The notes: generated from the sequence alone by a model not told the origin. 32,305 nt of DNA from Acidimicrobiia bacterium (GCA_016650365.1 JAENVV010000114.1:1-32305); one strand, 5' to 3'; positions 1 to 8,723 are shown, numbered from the stretch's first letter. A program made the numbers and translations.

Positions 1-700
1 CTCATCCGAGCAAAGCCACACAACGACTTCAGCCATTTCGGAAGGTTCGCCTACCCGGGCCATCGGTGTGTTGCCGATGACGGCGTCGATCAGCTCGGGG
101 TTTTCTTTCATGAAGCCGGCCACCATGGGAGTGTTGATCCTCCTGGACACAGGGCATTGAACCGGATACCCGAAGTTCCATAGTCAGCGACCGCCGTCTT
201 CGTCAGCCCGGCAACACCGTGCTTCGAGGCGACGTAGGGGGCGATGTTGCCGAACCCTTTGAGGCCGGCGACCGAAGACGTGTTGACAATGGCGCCCTTG
301 CCCTGCTTGAGCATCACTGGGATCTCATACTTCATACCGAAAAGACACCTGACAGATTAACGGCAATTACCCGGTTCCAGTTCTCGGTTGTCTGATCCGC
401 AAGCAAGGTTTGCTCGCCGTCGATTCCCGCATTGTTGTGGGCATAGTCGAGGCGTCCGAATGCGGCCACAGTCTGGTCGACCATGTCCTTCACCTGCATC
501 TCTTGGGAAACGTCAACCTCGATGAAGATCGCTTCCCCACCGGTGGAGTTGATGTGCTCTTCGGTGGCAACGCCACCCAACTTGTCAAGATCGGCGACCG
601 CTACCTTGGCTCCGTATCTGGCGAAGGCGTAGGCCGTCGCCCTTCCGATACCGCTCGCGGCCCCGGTGACCAACGCCACCTTGCCGTTCATGTCTGGCAT
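1..700 (-). pseudogene. Short-chain dehydrogenase/reductase (SDR), frameshifted and cut by the window edge
   Basis: A classical SDR, an NAD(P)-dependent oxidoreductase of unknown substrate. The first segment (700 down to 332) has the Rossmann motif TGAASGIG near residue 13, the NNAG motif and the NLSGVF helix. The second segment (335 down to 108) has the catalytic Ser (NTSS) and the YVASK active-site Tyr/Lys, then NALCPGG. A third frame from about 140 to the edge gives INTPMVAGF and continues beyond base 1. Adding one T to the T run at 340-343 restores GVFFGMKYE, and adding one G at 139-140 restores CPGGINTPM. The start at 700 follows AAGGAGGGACC; ATG at 691 is an alternative. All catalytic residues are present. 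Either the gene is a recent pseudogene or the two breaks are homopolymer sequencing errors; I cannot decide which. The family assignment is certain, the substrate unknown. Confidence 0.85.
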
Positions 701-922
701 GGTCCCTCCTTCGTCGAGGGCTTGCGAGACGAATGGGCGCCTCGAATCCCATCGGTTGGGACTCCCCGACTATCGACATCGGAACATTGATCTCGGCCTT
801 ATACAAGGGGACAAGGTGACGAGCCAACTGGCGCCGCCCATCTCCAAGCCCGGATCAAGCAGAGACGGCCCGAGTTCGGGATCAGCACCTGGTAGGCACC
901 CCGACAGCTGTTGGGCGGCCCG

Positions 923-1200
923 CTATCCGATCGCCTCGTCCTGGCGGGCAGCTTCGCCGTAAACCTCGGGGTTGAGAATGTCGAACGGGCGCTTCCCCTG
1001 GAGGAAACGTTCAATGTTGTGCACGGTTCGCAAGGCCATCTCGTCGCGCGTTTCGCGAGCGGCCGATCCGATATGTGGCGTCAACACAACATTCGGGAGA
1101 TCGTAGAGGCCGGGCCGCGGACCCGGGTTGGGCTCGGGCACCTCCTGCCCATCGGTACACCACCCGGTCCAGCTCTGGGACACCAGGCGGCCGAACAACT
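923..1200 (-). pseudogene. 3' remnant of a D-isomer 2-hydroxyacid dehydrogenase
   Basis: About 80 codons match the C-terminal end of glyoxylate/hydroxypyruvate reductase-like D-2-hydroxyacid dehydrogenases. Visible are PEPNPG, LYDLPNVVLTPHIGSA (which carries the catalytic His of the family), an MA..TVHNIERFLQG helix and the terminal LNPEVYG. Full-length members have about 310-330 residues. Here everything upstream is missing, because the oppositely oriented FAD oxidoreductase starts at 1254. Between about 1165 and 1230 traces of the expected sequence (VEKLR, then a degraded stretch ahead of PEPNP) appear scattered over different frames, which suggests real decay rather than one error. It lies next to the broken SDR, so this corner is either degenerating or poorly assembled. 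It is not expected to be functional. Confidence 0.7.
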
Positions 1201-1253
1201 AGCCGGAGCTTCTCGACCGCTCACAAACATGGCCTTCGAGGTAGTCTCGATGC

Positions 1254-2459
1254 ATGACGGTGTGGTCCAACTGGGTAGGCAATCAGTCCTTCGAACCCCG
1301 CGAGGTTGCCACGGTTTCGACCGAGGCCGATATTCAACGACACGTAGCCAAGGCAGCCGCCGCACGATCCAGGGTCCGAACGGTTGGTACGGCGCATTCC
1401 TTCACTCCTATCGTCGAAACCGACGTTCTCCTCGACATGTCGGCGATGCGGGGCATCATCGACATCGACGCCGACCAAGGACTGGTGCGGGTGCTTCCCA
1501 AGACGACCATTGGCGACTTCGGCGAGCCGTTGTGGAAGCACGCCTTGGCTCTGGCGAACCAGGGTGACATCGACACTCAGGCAATTGCCGGTTCCGTTGC
1601 CACCGCCACACACGGGTCAGGCCGCCGCTTCCCGTCCTTCTCGGCAACACTCGAGGCAGCACGGCTGGTCGACGGGAACGGACAACTGGTCGAGGTGACC
1701 CGTCAGGCAAACCCCGACCACCTGGCAGCCCTGCAGACTTCGATCGGGATGCTCGGCATCATGACCGAGCTGACCATCAAAGTGGTCCCCGCCTATCACC
1801 TCCACGCCCGGACCGACATCATGCCGTTCGCCGAGGTGCTCGAAACGTTCGAGCGCGATATTGACATATACCGCCACTACGGGCTGTTCTGGATGCCGAC
1901 CGACGAGTCTTCCCGGCTGTACAACATTGAAGGGGCCGGTGCCGACGACTGCGTCGTGAAGCGGTATCTCGAGGTCGACGCCGGCGCTGATATCAATCTC
2001 GGATCCCATGAGCGGATGGATCGTTCCTATCGGATCTACCCAATGGTCTACGACCCGAATTTCCATGAGGTGGAGTACTTCCTCCCGTTGGAACGATGGC
2101 GCGACATCCTGGTGGAAATGCGCCGCCTCATGCTCCGCTGGCATCCGCTGAGCATCTATCCACTCGAAATCAGAGTGGTGGCGGGGGAAGAGGCATGGAT
2201 GAGCCCGAACTACCACCGCGACAACCTGGTCGTCTCGATCTCAGGCCAGCCCGGGGTCGACTACTGGCCATACCTGCGGGCCTGCGACAGTCTCTTCGCC
2301 GAATTCGGCGGCCGACCCCACTGGGGCAAGCTCCACTTCATGACGGCCGATCGCCTGGCCCGGTTATTTCCCCGGTATGAAGATTTCCTCGAGGTGCGAC
2401 GCCAATTCGACCCGTCTGGCGTGTTCCTGAACGACCACCTCCGCCCACTGTTCGGGTAA
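1254..2459 (+). CDS. FAD-linked oxidoreductase, AldO / L-gulonolactone oxidase type
   Basis: A VAO-family flavoenzyme of about 400 residues, the usual length for bacterial alditol oxidases and aldonolactone oxidases. The N-terminal PCMH-type FAD domain has GTAHSF near residues 45-50; the His corresponds to the covalent FAD-linking His of AldO. ATATHGSG follows near 116-123. The C-terminal D-arabinono-lactone-oxidase domain has EIR near 304-306 and HWGK near 355-358, matching the Glu, Arg and Lys that line the AldO active site. It ends with the family-typical FLNDHLRPLFG. The ATG at 1254 is preceded by GAGG about 11 bases upstream. By homology it oxidises a polyol or sugar lactone with O2 or another acceptor. 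The exact substrate cannot be read from sequence. It is monocistronic or co-transcribed with the SnoaL-like gene that follows after about 105 bases. Confidence 0.88.
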   Translation: MTVWSNWVGNQSFEPREVATVSTEADIQRHVAKAAAARSRVRTVGTAHSFTPIVETDVLLDMSAMRGIIDIDADQGLVRVLPKTTIGDFGEPLWKHALALANQGDIDTQAIAGSVATATHGSGRRFPSFSATLEAARLVDGNGQLVEVTRQANPDHLAALQTSIGMLGIMTELTIKVVPAYHLHARTDIMPFAEVLETFERDIDIYRHYGLFWMPTDESSRLYNIEGAGADDCVVKRYLEVDAGADINLGSHERMDRSYRIYPMVYDPNFHEVEYFLPLERWRDILVEMRRLMLRWHPLSIYPLEIRVVAGEEAWMSPNYHRDNLVVSISGQPGVDYWPYLRACDSLFAEFGGRPHWGKLHFMTADRLARLFPRYEDFLEVRRQFDPSGVFLNDHLRPLFG

Positions 2460-2564
2460 TCGGATTCCCGCTCATGCCCATGGCTGCCGTTACCCAGAGG
2501 CGACGCAACCGCTCCGACCCATCGATCATCAATGCTCTCGCACGAAGCGACAAGTGAGGTAAAC

Positions 2565-2963
2565 ATGTCAGAAGATGAGGAAGCCCTGATGGCATTGATG
2601 GTCAGGCACATCAACGCTTGGAACAACCATGACCTGGAAGCCTTGATGCAGCTGTTTGCCTCCGACGGAGTCTTCGAAGCTTCCGGCGGACCCGGCGTCG
2701 AAGGGCAGCGATTCGAAGGCGAGACGGCAGTTCGGGCGGCCTTCGCCTCGGTGTTCGAGCGAATGCCCGATGCGCACTGGGGAGGCGGGCGCCACCATGT
2801 GATCAACCCCGAATACTGCGTATCGGAGTGGACGTTGACTGGCACGCTGGCCGACGGGAGTCGACTTGAAGTGAATGGATGCGACTTTCTCACAGTCCGT
2901 AACGGTCTGATCAGACGCAAAGACTCGTACCGCAAGCAGCGGCCGCCTATTAATCCGACTTAA
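2565..2963 (+). CDS. SnoaL-like / NTF2-fold protein
   Basis: A small soluble protein of about 132 residues with the typical NTF2/SnoaL pattern. An N-terminal helix (HINAWNNHDLEALMQLFASDGVFE) leads into the cone-shaped beta sheet, followed by a helix (ETAVRAAFASVFERMPDAHW) and strands ending in GCDFLTVRNGLIRRKDSY. Family members are small-molecule isomerases, cyclases or hydrolases, or non-catalytic ligand binders, so no reaction can be assigned. I chose ATG 2565 because GTGAGGT lies 5 bases upstream; the in-frame ATG at 2532 has no ribosome site. No export signal is seen. It follows the FAD oxidoreductase in the same direction and converges on phoU. Confidence 0.75.
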   Translation: MSEDEEALMALMVRHINAWNNHDLEALMQLFASDGVFEASGGPGVEGQRFEGETAVRAAFASVFERMPDAHWGGGRHHVINPEYCVSEWTLTGTLADGSRLEVNGCDFLTVRNGLIRRKDSYRKQRPPINPT

Positions 2964-3011
2964 CTGACTGAGCGTTTGGCGCAACTACGAACACCACAGA
3001 TACCGCGGCCG

Positions 3012-3077
3012 CGTCGGGATCCGACACCCATCCAATGGGCTTCGAACCGTTTGCAGGCTAAGCCAACTGTCCCGACG
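3012..3077. other. Possible structured element in the convergent SnoaL/phoU gap
   Basis: An 8-bp perfect inverted repeat (CGTCGGGA at 3012-3019, TCCCGACG at 3070-3077) closes a 50-base interior that includes a 5-bp hairpin (CCCAT/ATGGG, 3027-3039). A competing pairing of GGCTT with AAGCC (3038-3064) is possible. The element lies between two converging genes. It has no T-tract and matches no RNA family I recognise. It may act in transcription termination or be chance pairing in GC-rich DNA. Confidence 0.2.
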
Positions 3078-3143
3078 AGGTGGCCTACGGGTGGGATTCA
3101 ACCGAACCGTGGATCATCCCCGGCGGGTTCACCCGACGTCCTG

Positions 3144-3833
3144 TTAGTCGTCGCCGTTACTACCGCGCTCAGGGAAGCTGCTGAATTCTTGAAACTCTCC
3201 GGTCAGCAGAAACGCAACCTGCTCCGCGATGTCAACGGCCTGGTCGCCAACTCGCTCCAGGGCACGTGACACCATCAGCATGTGCGTGGCCCATTCGAGG
3301 AGCTCGGGATCGGGATGACAGTCCATGACCTCGCGGTGCATGTTGGCGTCTAGTCGATCGACCGGGTCGTCCATTACGGGAAGGAGCATGGCCAACTCCA
3401 CATCTCTCTTGACAAACGAATCGAGCGCGGTTCGCACCATGGGGCGCACAGTGTCGGCCATCTCCTGGATGTGACTGAGGATGGTCTGGTTGACCGGCAG
3501 ACCGGCCACGAGCTTGCCTATTTTGGCGATGTTGACGGCCTGATCACCCATCCGTTCCAGAGTGACCGTCATGTGAAGAATGACCGTCAGTAATCGAAGA
3601 TCGCCTGCCATCGGCTGTTGCTCAGCCGTGACCCGCAGCCACCGCCGATGGGCATCCATGTAAATCTCGTCGATCTGGCTGTCACCCGCGATAACTTCGT
3701 CGGCCAGAACCTGGTTTCCGGTGGCGAGTGCATCCACTGCCTTGCCAACTCGCTGGCCCGCTAGGTCTCCCATCATCACGACAAGGTCCTGCAGATCGTC
3801 GAGCTGCTGATGGAACTGCTTGCGGACCATCAT
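3144..3833 (-). CDS. phoU: Phosphate transport system regulatory protein PhoU
   Basis: 229 residues, the normal PhoU length, forming two homologous three-helix repeats. Each repeat carries the metal-binding E-R-x-G-D-Q-A-V-[ND]-I-A signature, near residues 93-103 and 193-203. PhoU is a cytoplasmic peripheral protein that links the PstSCAB transporter to the phosphate-sensing two-component system and restrains phosphate uptake and Pho-regulon output when phosphate is plentiful. Its ATG overlaps the pstB stop codon (ATGA, 3830-3833), so translation is coupled. It is the last gene of the pst operon. The C-terminal tail ([17 protein letters not shown]) is polar and probably disordered. Confidence 0.96.
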   Translation of the reverse strand: MMVRKQFHQQLDDLQDLVVMMGDLAGQRVGKAVDALATGNQVLADEVIAGDSQIDEIYMDAHRRWLRVTAEQQPMAGDLRLLTVILHMTVTLERMGDQAVNIAKIGKLVAGLPVNQTILSHIQEMADTVRPMVRTALDSFVKRDVELAMLLPVMDDPVDRLDANMHREVMDCHPDPELLEWATHMLMVSRALERVGDQAVDIAEQVAFLLTGEFQEFSSFPERGSNGDD

Positions 3834-4711
3834 CCGAACCGCCCCGTGATGTAGTCCTCTGTTTCCTTCTGTTGAGGCCTGGTAAACAGGTCGCCGGTTG
3901 GCCCGAACTCGACAAGGTACCCGGTCCGCTGGCCCCTCTCGTTGACCTCAACCGAGAAAAATCCGGTGCGATCGGCCACCCGGGCCGCCTGCTGCATGTT
4001 GTGGGTAACGATGATGATCGAATAGTCCTTCTTCAATTCGATCATCAGGTCTTCAATGCGCAGCGTGGCGATCGGGTCGAGCGCCGAACATGGTTCGTCC
4101 ATGAGCAGGACGTCGGGGCCCGGGGCCACCGCCCTGGCAATGCATAGACGCTGCTGTTGTCCACCCGACAGCGAGTAGCCACTCTCCGACAGCTTGTCCT
4201 TGACTTCATCCCACAGTGCCGCCTGGCGGAGGGCTTGCTCGACAAGGTCCTCCATTTCGGATTTCGACCCCTTGAACCCATTGATCTTGGCGCCCCAGGC
4301 CACATTGTCGAAGATCGACTTTGGGAATGGGTTCGGCTTCTGAAACACCATGCCGATGCTGCGACGCACTTGCACCGGGTCGACGTCACTGTCGTAGATG
4401 TTGCGCCCCCGGAAGTGGACGTCTCCCTCCACTCGGGCGGAAGGAATGAGGTCATTCATTCGATTCAATGCACGAAGGACCGTCGACTTGCCACAACCGG
4501 AAGGTCCGATCAGCGCAGTGATCTCATTCTTGGCATACCCCATGCTGACTTGTTTCACAGCCAGGAAGTCGCCGTAGTAGACGTTCAGGGCATTCGTTTG
4601 GATCGCATATTCGAGTAGACCGTCGGTGTAACCGGCGGTCTGCTGTCGGGCGCTCAACTCGGGCCCCTTGATAAGTGGCGGGTCCAGATTCACCTGCGTC
4701 TCGTCGGCCAT
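3830..4711 (-). CDS. pstB: Phosphate ABC transporter ATP-binding protein PstB
   Basis: The cytoplasmic ATPase of the high-affinity phosphate importer, about 293 residues. All ABC motifs are intact: Walker [10 protein letters not shown] (69-77), Q-loop [10 protein letters not shown] (about 121-130), signature LSGGQQQR (181-188), Walker B VLLMDEP (201-207) and H-loop THN (236-238). The [13 protein letters not shown] stretch and the C-terminal DYITGRFG are PstB hallmarks. I chose ATG 4711 because it overlaps the pstA stop (TGATG) and has GGAG six bases before it; a longer in-frame reading to 4840 would run back inside pstA. The roughly 35-residue leader ahead of the ATPase core is somewhat longer than in E. 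coli PstB. Confidence 0.96.
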   Translation of the reverse strand: MADETQVNLDPPLIKGPELSARQQTAGYTDGLLEYAIQTNALNVYYGDFLAVKQVSMGYAKNEITALIGPSGCGKSTVLRALNRMNDLIPSARVEGDVHFRGRNIYDSDVDPVQVRRSIGMVFQKPNPFPKSIFDNVAWGAKINGFKGSKSEMEDLVEQALRQAALWDEVKDKLSESGYSLSGGQQQRLCIARAVAPGPDVLLMDEPCSALDPIATLRIEDLMIELKKDYSIIIVTHNMQQAARVADRTGFFSVEVNERGQRTGYLVEFGPTGDLFTRPQQKETEDYITGRFG

Positions 4712-6114
4712 CAAGCTCTCCTGCCGTAGCGGTTTCTGAGTATCACAGCGGTGGCGTTCATGATCAAAAGCATTATCAGCAGTACCAGGATGGCCGCCGC
4801 GGCTATGTTGCGAAACTCCTCCTGGGGGAACGTGGTCCACTGGAAGATCTGGATCGGAAGTGCCGTGTATTTGGAAAAAGGCCCGGTCGGGTCAGCGGTG
4901 ATGAAACTGGCCGCCCCAGCGACCAGCAGCGGGGCGGTCTCACCGATCGCCCGGGCAACCGCCAGGATGACCCCGGTCAAGATGCCCGGAAGCGCCACCG
5001 GAAAAACCTGACTCCGCACCGTCTGCCACCGGGTGGCGCCCAGCGCCATCCCGGCTTGTCGAAGCGTGTCCGGCACTGCCTTGAGGGCTTCTTGAGCGCT
5101 AATGATGACGACGGGAAGGATCAACAGGCCGAGCGTGATGCCGCCGGCGAGGAGCGTCCTACCGTTATCGGCCGGCGCGGTCCCGGCGGAGAAGATGGCG
5201 CCCGAGGTGAGCGGTTCCAAGGTTCGGACGAGAACGGCCAGGCCCAACATACCGTAAATGATCGACGGAACCCCGGCCAGGTTGTTGATGTTCGTCTGGA
5301 TAAACCCGTTGAAGCGGCCCGGTCGGGCGAACTCGACGAGATAGATGGCCGCCCCGATGCCGACCGGGACGGCGAAGAGCAACGTGATCAACATGAGCCA
5401 GGCCGACCCCAAGATGGCGGTCCGTACCCCGGCGATCTCGGGAGTTGCGTTGGCCCGGGTCGTCAGGAATTCGCGGTTCAACCAGGCTCGCCATTCGAAC
5501 CGTACTTGATCGAAGCCGTAGTCCCCGAACCTTTCCGGCGCCTCGACGAAGAGCTTTTCGACGTCGGATTTGAATCCGTCGGGGTTGAGAAGGGATTGGG
5601 CCAGGTCAGCCGAAACAACGACGTCGGGTTCGATGACACGCTCCTGAACCAGCGTAAGGAGATCTGGCTGATCGCGAACTCCTCCGGTGCATCCCGCCGG
5701 CGGTTCGGAAGAGGCACACACTTCGTCCCACTTTGCCTGACTCTCAAAGATCAGGCGATCGGCGTAAAATCGCTGCTCACGTTCGAGGCGCCGTCCTACC
5801 CCACTGGAGACAGCTCCCTCCAACAGGGTGACGAGATCATCCTTCGATAGGTCGCCGAGGCTGGTCGTGTCGGGATCGAAACCGAGTCCGGCAACGACGT
5901 CCTCCGGATTGTTGGCGTTGACGATCGCCACCAAACCGAAGGAATCGTTGATGATGGTGTAAAGGAGTGTGGCGAGAGCCAGCACGGCCACCGTCAACAG
6001 GGCCAGAAACCCGAACTGCCAGGCCCGGGCTCTTCTGGTACGTGCGCTGAGCAGTTTGTCGAACTGCTCCCCGCGGGGGTAGAAGTCCTGCAGGTTGCTT
6101 TTCGTGGTACTCAC
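4711..6114 (-). CDS. pstA: Phosphate ABC transporter permease PstA, with a large extracytoplasmic insertion
   Basis: An inner-membrane subunit of the phosphate importer. The C-terminal half is typical: several membrane helices, the [14 protein letters not shown] segment and the EAA loop ([24 protein letters not shown]) that docks on PstB. The protein is about 467 residues, against roughly 290 in common PstA. The excess lies between the first helix (about 34-55) and the second (about 233-258): some 170 hydrophilic residues, predicted to face outward, with two cysteines (about 133 and 142) that could form a disulphide. I prefer the GTG at 6114 because it overlaps the pstC stop (GTGA) and has GGGAGGT seven bases upstream; the ATG at 6147 would lie inside pstC. 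Transport function is secure from the operon and motifs; the role of the insertion is unknown. Confidence 0.93.
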   Translation of the reverse strand: MSTTKSNLQDFYPRGEQFDKLLSARTRRARAWQFGFLALLTVAVLALATLLYTIINDSFGLVAIVNANNPEDVVAGLGFDPDTTSLGDLSKDDLVTLLEGAVSSGVGRRLEREQRFYADRLIFESQAKWDEVCASSEPPAGCTGGVRDQPDLLTLVQERVIEPDVVVSADLAQSLLNPDGFKSDVEKLFVEAPERFGDYGFDQVRFEWRAWLNREFLTTRANATPEIAGVRTAILGSAWLMLITLLFAVPVGIGAAIYLVEFARPGRFNGFIQTNINNLAGVPSIIYGMLGLAVLVRTLEPLTSGAIFSAGTAPADNGRTLLAGGITLGLLILPVVIISAQEALKAVPDTLRQAGMALGATRWQTVRSQVFPVALPGILTGVILAVARAIGETAPLLVAGAASFITADPTGPFSKYTALPIQIFQWTTFPQEEFRNIAAAAILVLLIMLLIMNATAVILRNRYGRRA

Positions 6115-7079
6115 TCGTAGACCTCCCGGAATCGGCCCACGAACCACCGGCTGAGGAAATTGAGTGCCAGTGTCATCAGGAACAGGGAGAGGCCGATGAC
6201 AAAGATCGAGTTGTAGTCAATGGTGTTGTAGCTCACGTCTCCGGTGGAGATCCGTACGATGTGGCCGGTCATGGTCTCCCCGGACTGGAACGGGTTGAGG
6301 ATGTACCCGAAGAGCGAATCCTGACCCAGGTGGAAGTTACGGGGGGCCGCGCCGGCCGCCAGCGCAACCACCATCGTTTCGCCGACTGCCCGGGACATGG
6401 CAACCACGAACGCCGCCCCAACACCGGACAGCGCCGCCGGAAGCACGATGCGGGTCGATACCTCCAACCGGGTGGCGCCCAGGCCGTACGCCGCTTCCCG
6501 GAGGGAATCGGGGACGGCATGCAAGGAATCCTCCGCCAGAGAGCTGATCAGCGGGACGACCAGGATCCCCACCACGATGCCGGCCGAACCAACGTTGAAG
6601 AACCCCACCACGTTCTGGCCGAAGATCGAACGCAGCCAGGGGGTCATGAAGGTGAGAGCGAAGAAGCCGTACACGACGGTGGGGACACCAACCAGTACTT
6701 CCAGGATCGGCTTGACGATGCTCCGGAACCGCTCCGACGCGTACTCGGACAAGTAGATGGCCGATGCAAGACCAATAGGTAGGGCGACCAGCAGAGCGAT
6801 GATGGCCACCAGCATGGTCGAGAGAACAAGCGCCCAGATGCCGAACGAGTTGGGAGGCTGCCAGACCGTCCCGGTGAGGAACTCGCCAATCGAGACTCGA
6901 TCATCCCGAAAAAAGAGCAACGACTCCTTGCCCAACTCGTAGACGATGCCGAAAGTTGTGACGATCGAGACGGCGCCGCACATAAACAAGATCCCGCGGA
7001 TCAGCGTCTCGCCGATCCTGGGCTGTCTGTTCAGACCGGCCGCGCCGGCAGCCGGGTCGATGTGTGCGTCCGCAACCAT
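6111..7079 (-). CDS. pstC: Phosphate ABC transporter permease PstC
   Basis: 322 residues, near the family norm. A cytoplasmic N-terminus of about 25 residues is followed by a first helix (IRGILFMCGAVSIVTTFGIVY), a periplasmic loop with FLTGTVWQP, and five further helices. VLVGVPTVVYGFFAL and the EAA loop (HAVPDSLREAAYGLGATRLEV) are characteristic of PstC and form the interface with PstB. It pairs with PstA to form the membrane channel that receives phosphate from PstS. The stop overlaps the pstA GTG. AGGGGAGG... is not seen directly before the ATG, but CTAGGAGATCGAG lies immediately upstream and supplies AGGAG. About 100 bases with a strong hairpin separate it from pstS. Confidence 0.95.
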   Translation of the reverse strand: MVADAHIDPAAGAAGLNRQPRIGETLIRGILFMCGAVSIVTTFGIVYELGKESLLFFRDDRVSIGEFLTGTVWQPPNSFGIWALVLSTMLVAIIALLVALPIGLASAIYLSEYASERFRSIVKPILEVLVGVPTVVYGFFALTFMTPWLRSIFGQNVVGFFNVGSAGIVVGILVVPLISSLAEDSLHAVPDSLREAAYGLGATRLEVSTRIVLPAALSGVGAAFVVAMSRAVGETMVVALAAGAAPRNFHLGQDSLFGYILNPFQSGETMTGHIVRISTGDVSYNTIDYNSIFVIGLSLFLMTLALNFLSRWFVGRFREVYE

Positions 7080-7111
7080 CTCGATCTCCTAGGGGAGGTT
7101 CAATCTAGATT

Positions 7112-7143
7112 GTGGCCCGGTCGGTTTCACCCGACCGGGCCAC
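7112..7143 (-). terminator. Hairpin between pstS and pstC, probable partial terminator or mRNA stabiliser
   Basis: A perfect 13-bp GC-rich stem (7112-7124 with 7131-7143) closes a 6-base loop, 40 bases after the pstS stop. There is no long T-tract on the pstS strand. Such a hairpin after the first gene of a binding-protein operon usually lets the binding protein be made in excess over the permeases; that role here is inferred from position. Confidence 0.6.
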
Positions 7144-7183
7144 GCTACCTTTGTTGTACGAACAGGTCATCCGAGGCCAGAAA

Positions 7184-8257
7184 CTACCAACCCGCGGCCG
7201 TGGCGACGTGGGCCGCCGCCTCCTGTAGCGCCTCATCCGGAGCGGGGAAGTACCCAACCTTACCGATGACAGAATCAACGTTGTTCAGGTAGTAGGCGAC
7301 GAAGTAAGCCACCTGTGGTTTCTCGGCGATGATGCCTGCGTCGGTGTACATGAAGAGCGGACGGGCCAGCGGGTACGTGCCTTCGTTGACGGAGTCGTCA
7401 CCCGGCGCGACACCCTCAATAGCCACAGCCTGGAGCACGTCTGCGTTCTGCTTGTAGTACGCGTATCCGAAGTAGCCGATGGCACACGTCGTCGAGGTAT
7501 CACCCTCGGTGCAGCCGTCCTCGGCAACACCCTTCACCGTAACGTTGTCGTCCTCTCCCACGATCTGGGCGATCGAGGAAAGAATCGGCGACACTTCGTC
7601 GTCGGGGAACACTTCTTCGTTGAAGTAGTCGAAGGTTCCCGAATCAGCACCAGGCGAAAACAGTGCTATTGGATGTGCCGGGAAGGCCGGATTGACATCC
7701 GCCCAGGTCGCACCCGAATTGGCCAGGGAGAACGCCGAAGCAAGCTCTTCTAAGGTCAGCTCGGTAGCGAAGGTGTTGCCTTTGCTGATGACGAGCGAGA
7801 GCGCATCGGTACCAACCCGGATTTCGATAGGTGTACGGCCGATCGATTCGCACGATGCGATTTCCTCATCCTTGATAGGGCGAGAGGCATTGGCGATGTC
7901 CGATGCCCCTTCAACGCAGAAGCGCTCGAAACCCCCGCCGGACCCGATCGAGTCGATCGAATAGCCAGGGCCGCCTTCGTCCTCCCAGAGGGACATGATC
8001 TCGGTCGACAGTGGGAAAACAGTCGAAGAACCGGCAATCGCGATGTCGCCAGAAGGCGCTTCAAGTGGATCGATCACGGGCAAACCCGCGAGAGGATCGG
8101 TGTCTGCTCCAGGGTTTGTCGTCTGGGCCGCCGTCGTCGGGGTATTGACCGCGACGGTCGTTGTTGTTTCGCTGCCCGCATCGTCACCGGCACACGCCGC
8201 GACGACCAGCATCAGAACAGCCGCTACAGCCAGGAGGCGGAAGGTTCGTAATCTCAT
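7184..8257 (-). CDS. pstS: Phosphate-binding lipoprotein PstS
   Basis: 357 residues. The signal peptide has a lipobox ending VVAAC, with the lipidated Cys at about residue 22, so the mature protein is membrane-anchored on the outside. A Thr-rich linker (residues 30-50) follows. The phosphate-binding loops are recognisable: IAGSSTVFPLS, GSGGGFERFCVEG with DIANASRPI, and SPGADSGTFDYFNE. A TTCAIGYFGYAYYKQN stretch late in the protein is also typical of PstS. It captures inorganic phosphate and passes it to PstC/PstA. GAGGAG lies a few bases before the ATG. It is the first gene of the operon and stands directly downstream of a PHO box, so induction by phosphate starvation is expected. Confidence 0.95.
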   Translation of the reverse strand: MRLRTFRLLAVAAVLMLVVAACAGDDAGSETTTTVAVNTPTTAAQTTNPGADTDPLAGLPVIDPLEAPSGDIAIAGSSTVFPLSTEIMSLWEDEGGPGYSIDSIGSGGGFERFCVEGASDIANASRPIKDEEIASCESIGRTPIEIRVGTDALSLVISKGNTFATELTLEELASAFSLANSGATWADVNPAFPAHPIALFSPGADSGTFDYFNEEVFPDDEVSPILSSIAQIVGEDDNVTVKGVAEDGCTEGDTSTTCAIGYFGYAYYKQNADVLQAVAIEGVAPGDDSVNEGTYPLARPLFMYTDAGIIAEKPQVAYFVAYYLNNVDSVIGKVGYFPAPDEALQEAAAHVATAAGW

Positions 8258-8337
8258 GCGAGGTGCTCCTCAGTTCTCAATTACTCGTTTGCTTTACGGC
8301 CAGAAACGTAGGCCGCCCAGGTAACCCGCCCCTATCC

Positions 8338-8359
8338 TGAAAATGAACAGAAGGTGAAC
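8338..8359 (-). promoter_or_regulatory. PHO box (PhoP/RegX3-type operator) of the pst operon
   Basis: Two head-to-tail 11-base units on the minus strand, GTTCACCTTCT then GTTCATTTTCA, exactly adjacent and about 80 bases before the pstS ATG. This is the direct-repeat architecture of actinobacterial PHO boxes bound by PhoP or RegX3 under phosphate limitation. The match is seen directly; binding is inferred from the family. Confidence 0.82.
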
Positions 8360-8487
8360 GGTTGTAATCAGTTTTTGCATGACCGCGACCGGGCAGGCCC
8401 TCGACCCGGTCCCTGGACGTCCGTAACCCCCGATGAGCGTCCTTTGACAGAGGGTGCCGCTCCAGGCTTCGACCGACTGGCTCTGGC

Positions 8488-8680
8488 GCCCCGAATTTGG
8501 CGTCCGCGAACGAAAAGCGATAACACATACGCGCACCAACTGCGGACCGGTGGGGACCAAACCGGAAAAACACGGCCGTTGCCACTCTCCCGAATACCAA
8601 GAAACCCCGCTCTGGGCGCGGGGTTTCTGGTTGTGGGCCGTGCTGGATTTGAACCAGCGACCTCTTCCGTGTCAGGGAAG
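8488..8680. repeat. Left copy of the 193-bp direct repeat (candidate att site)
   Basis: It corresponds base for base (constant offset 4066) to 12554-12746. The last 110 bases, 8571-8680, differ from the other copy at only three positions; the central 8530-8563 part is more diverged. The block contains the 3' half of tRNA-Val (8634-8680), the tRNA terminator hairpin (8600-8628) and about 110 bases beyond. Identity stops abruptly at 8680, within the anticodon stem. Confidence 0.85.
8634..8680 (-). pseudogene. 3' half of tRNA-Val (displaced fragment)
   Basis: 47 bases are identical to positions 12700-12746 of the intact tRNA-Val(GAC), from the 5' strand of the anticodon stem to the discriminator base. 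The 5' half (acceptor strand, D arm) is absent, so no tRNA can fold. This is the typical trace of recombination at an anticodon-loop att core. Confidence 0.85.
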
Positions 8681-8723
8681 AACAGGGGGTTTCGGGAGGC
8701 CTGACGGTAGTGGGCCAATCTGC

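Noticed and set aside
3119-3135. Second PHO box near the phoU end
   Set aside because: GTTCACC occurs only once, within a small hairpin, with no adjacent direct repeat and no downstream start codon.
4675-5850. 391-codon plus-strand open frame opposite pstA
   Set aside because: Its composition is that of an antisense shadow of pstA (Arg/Asp/Gly-rich, no domain). PstA is unmistakable on the other strand.
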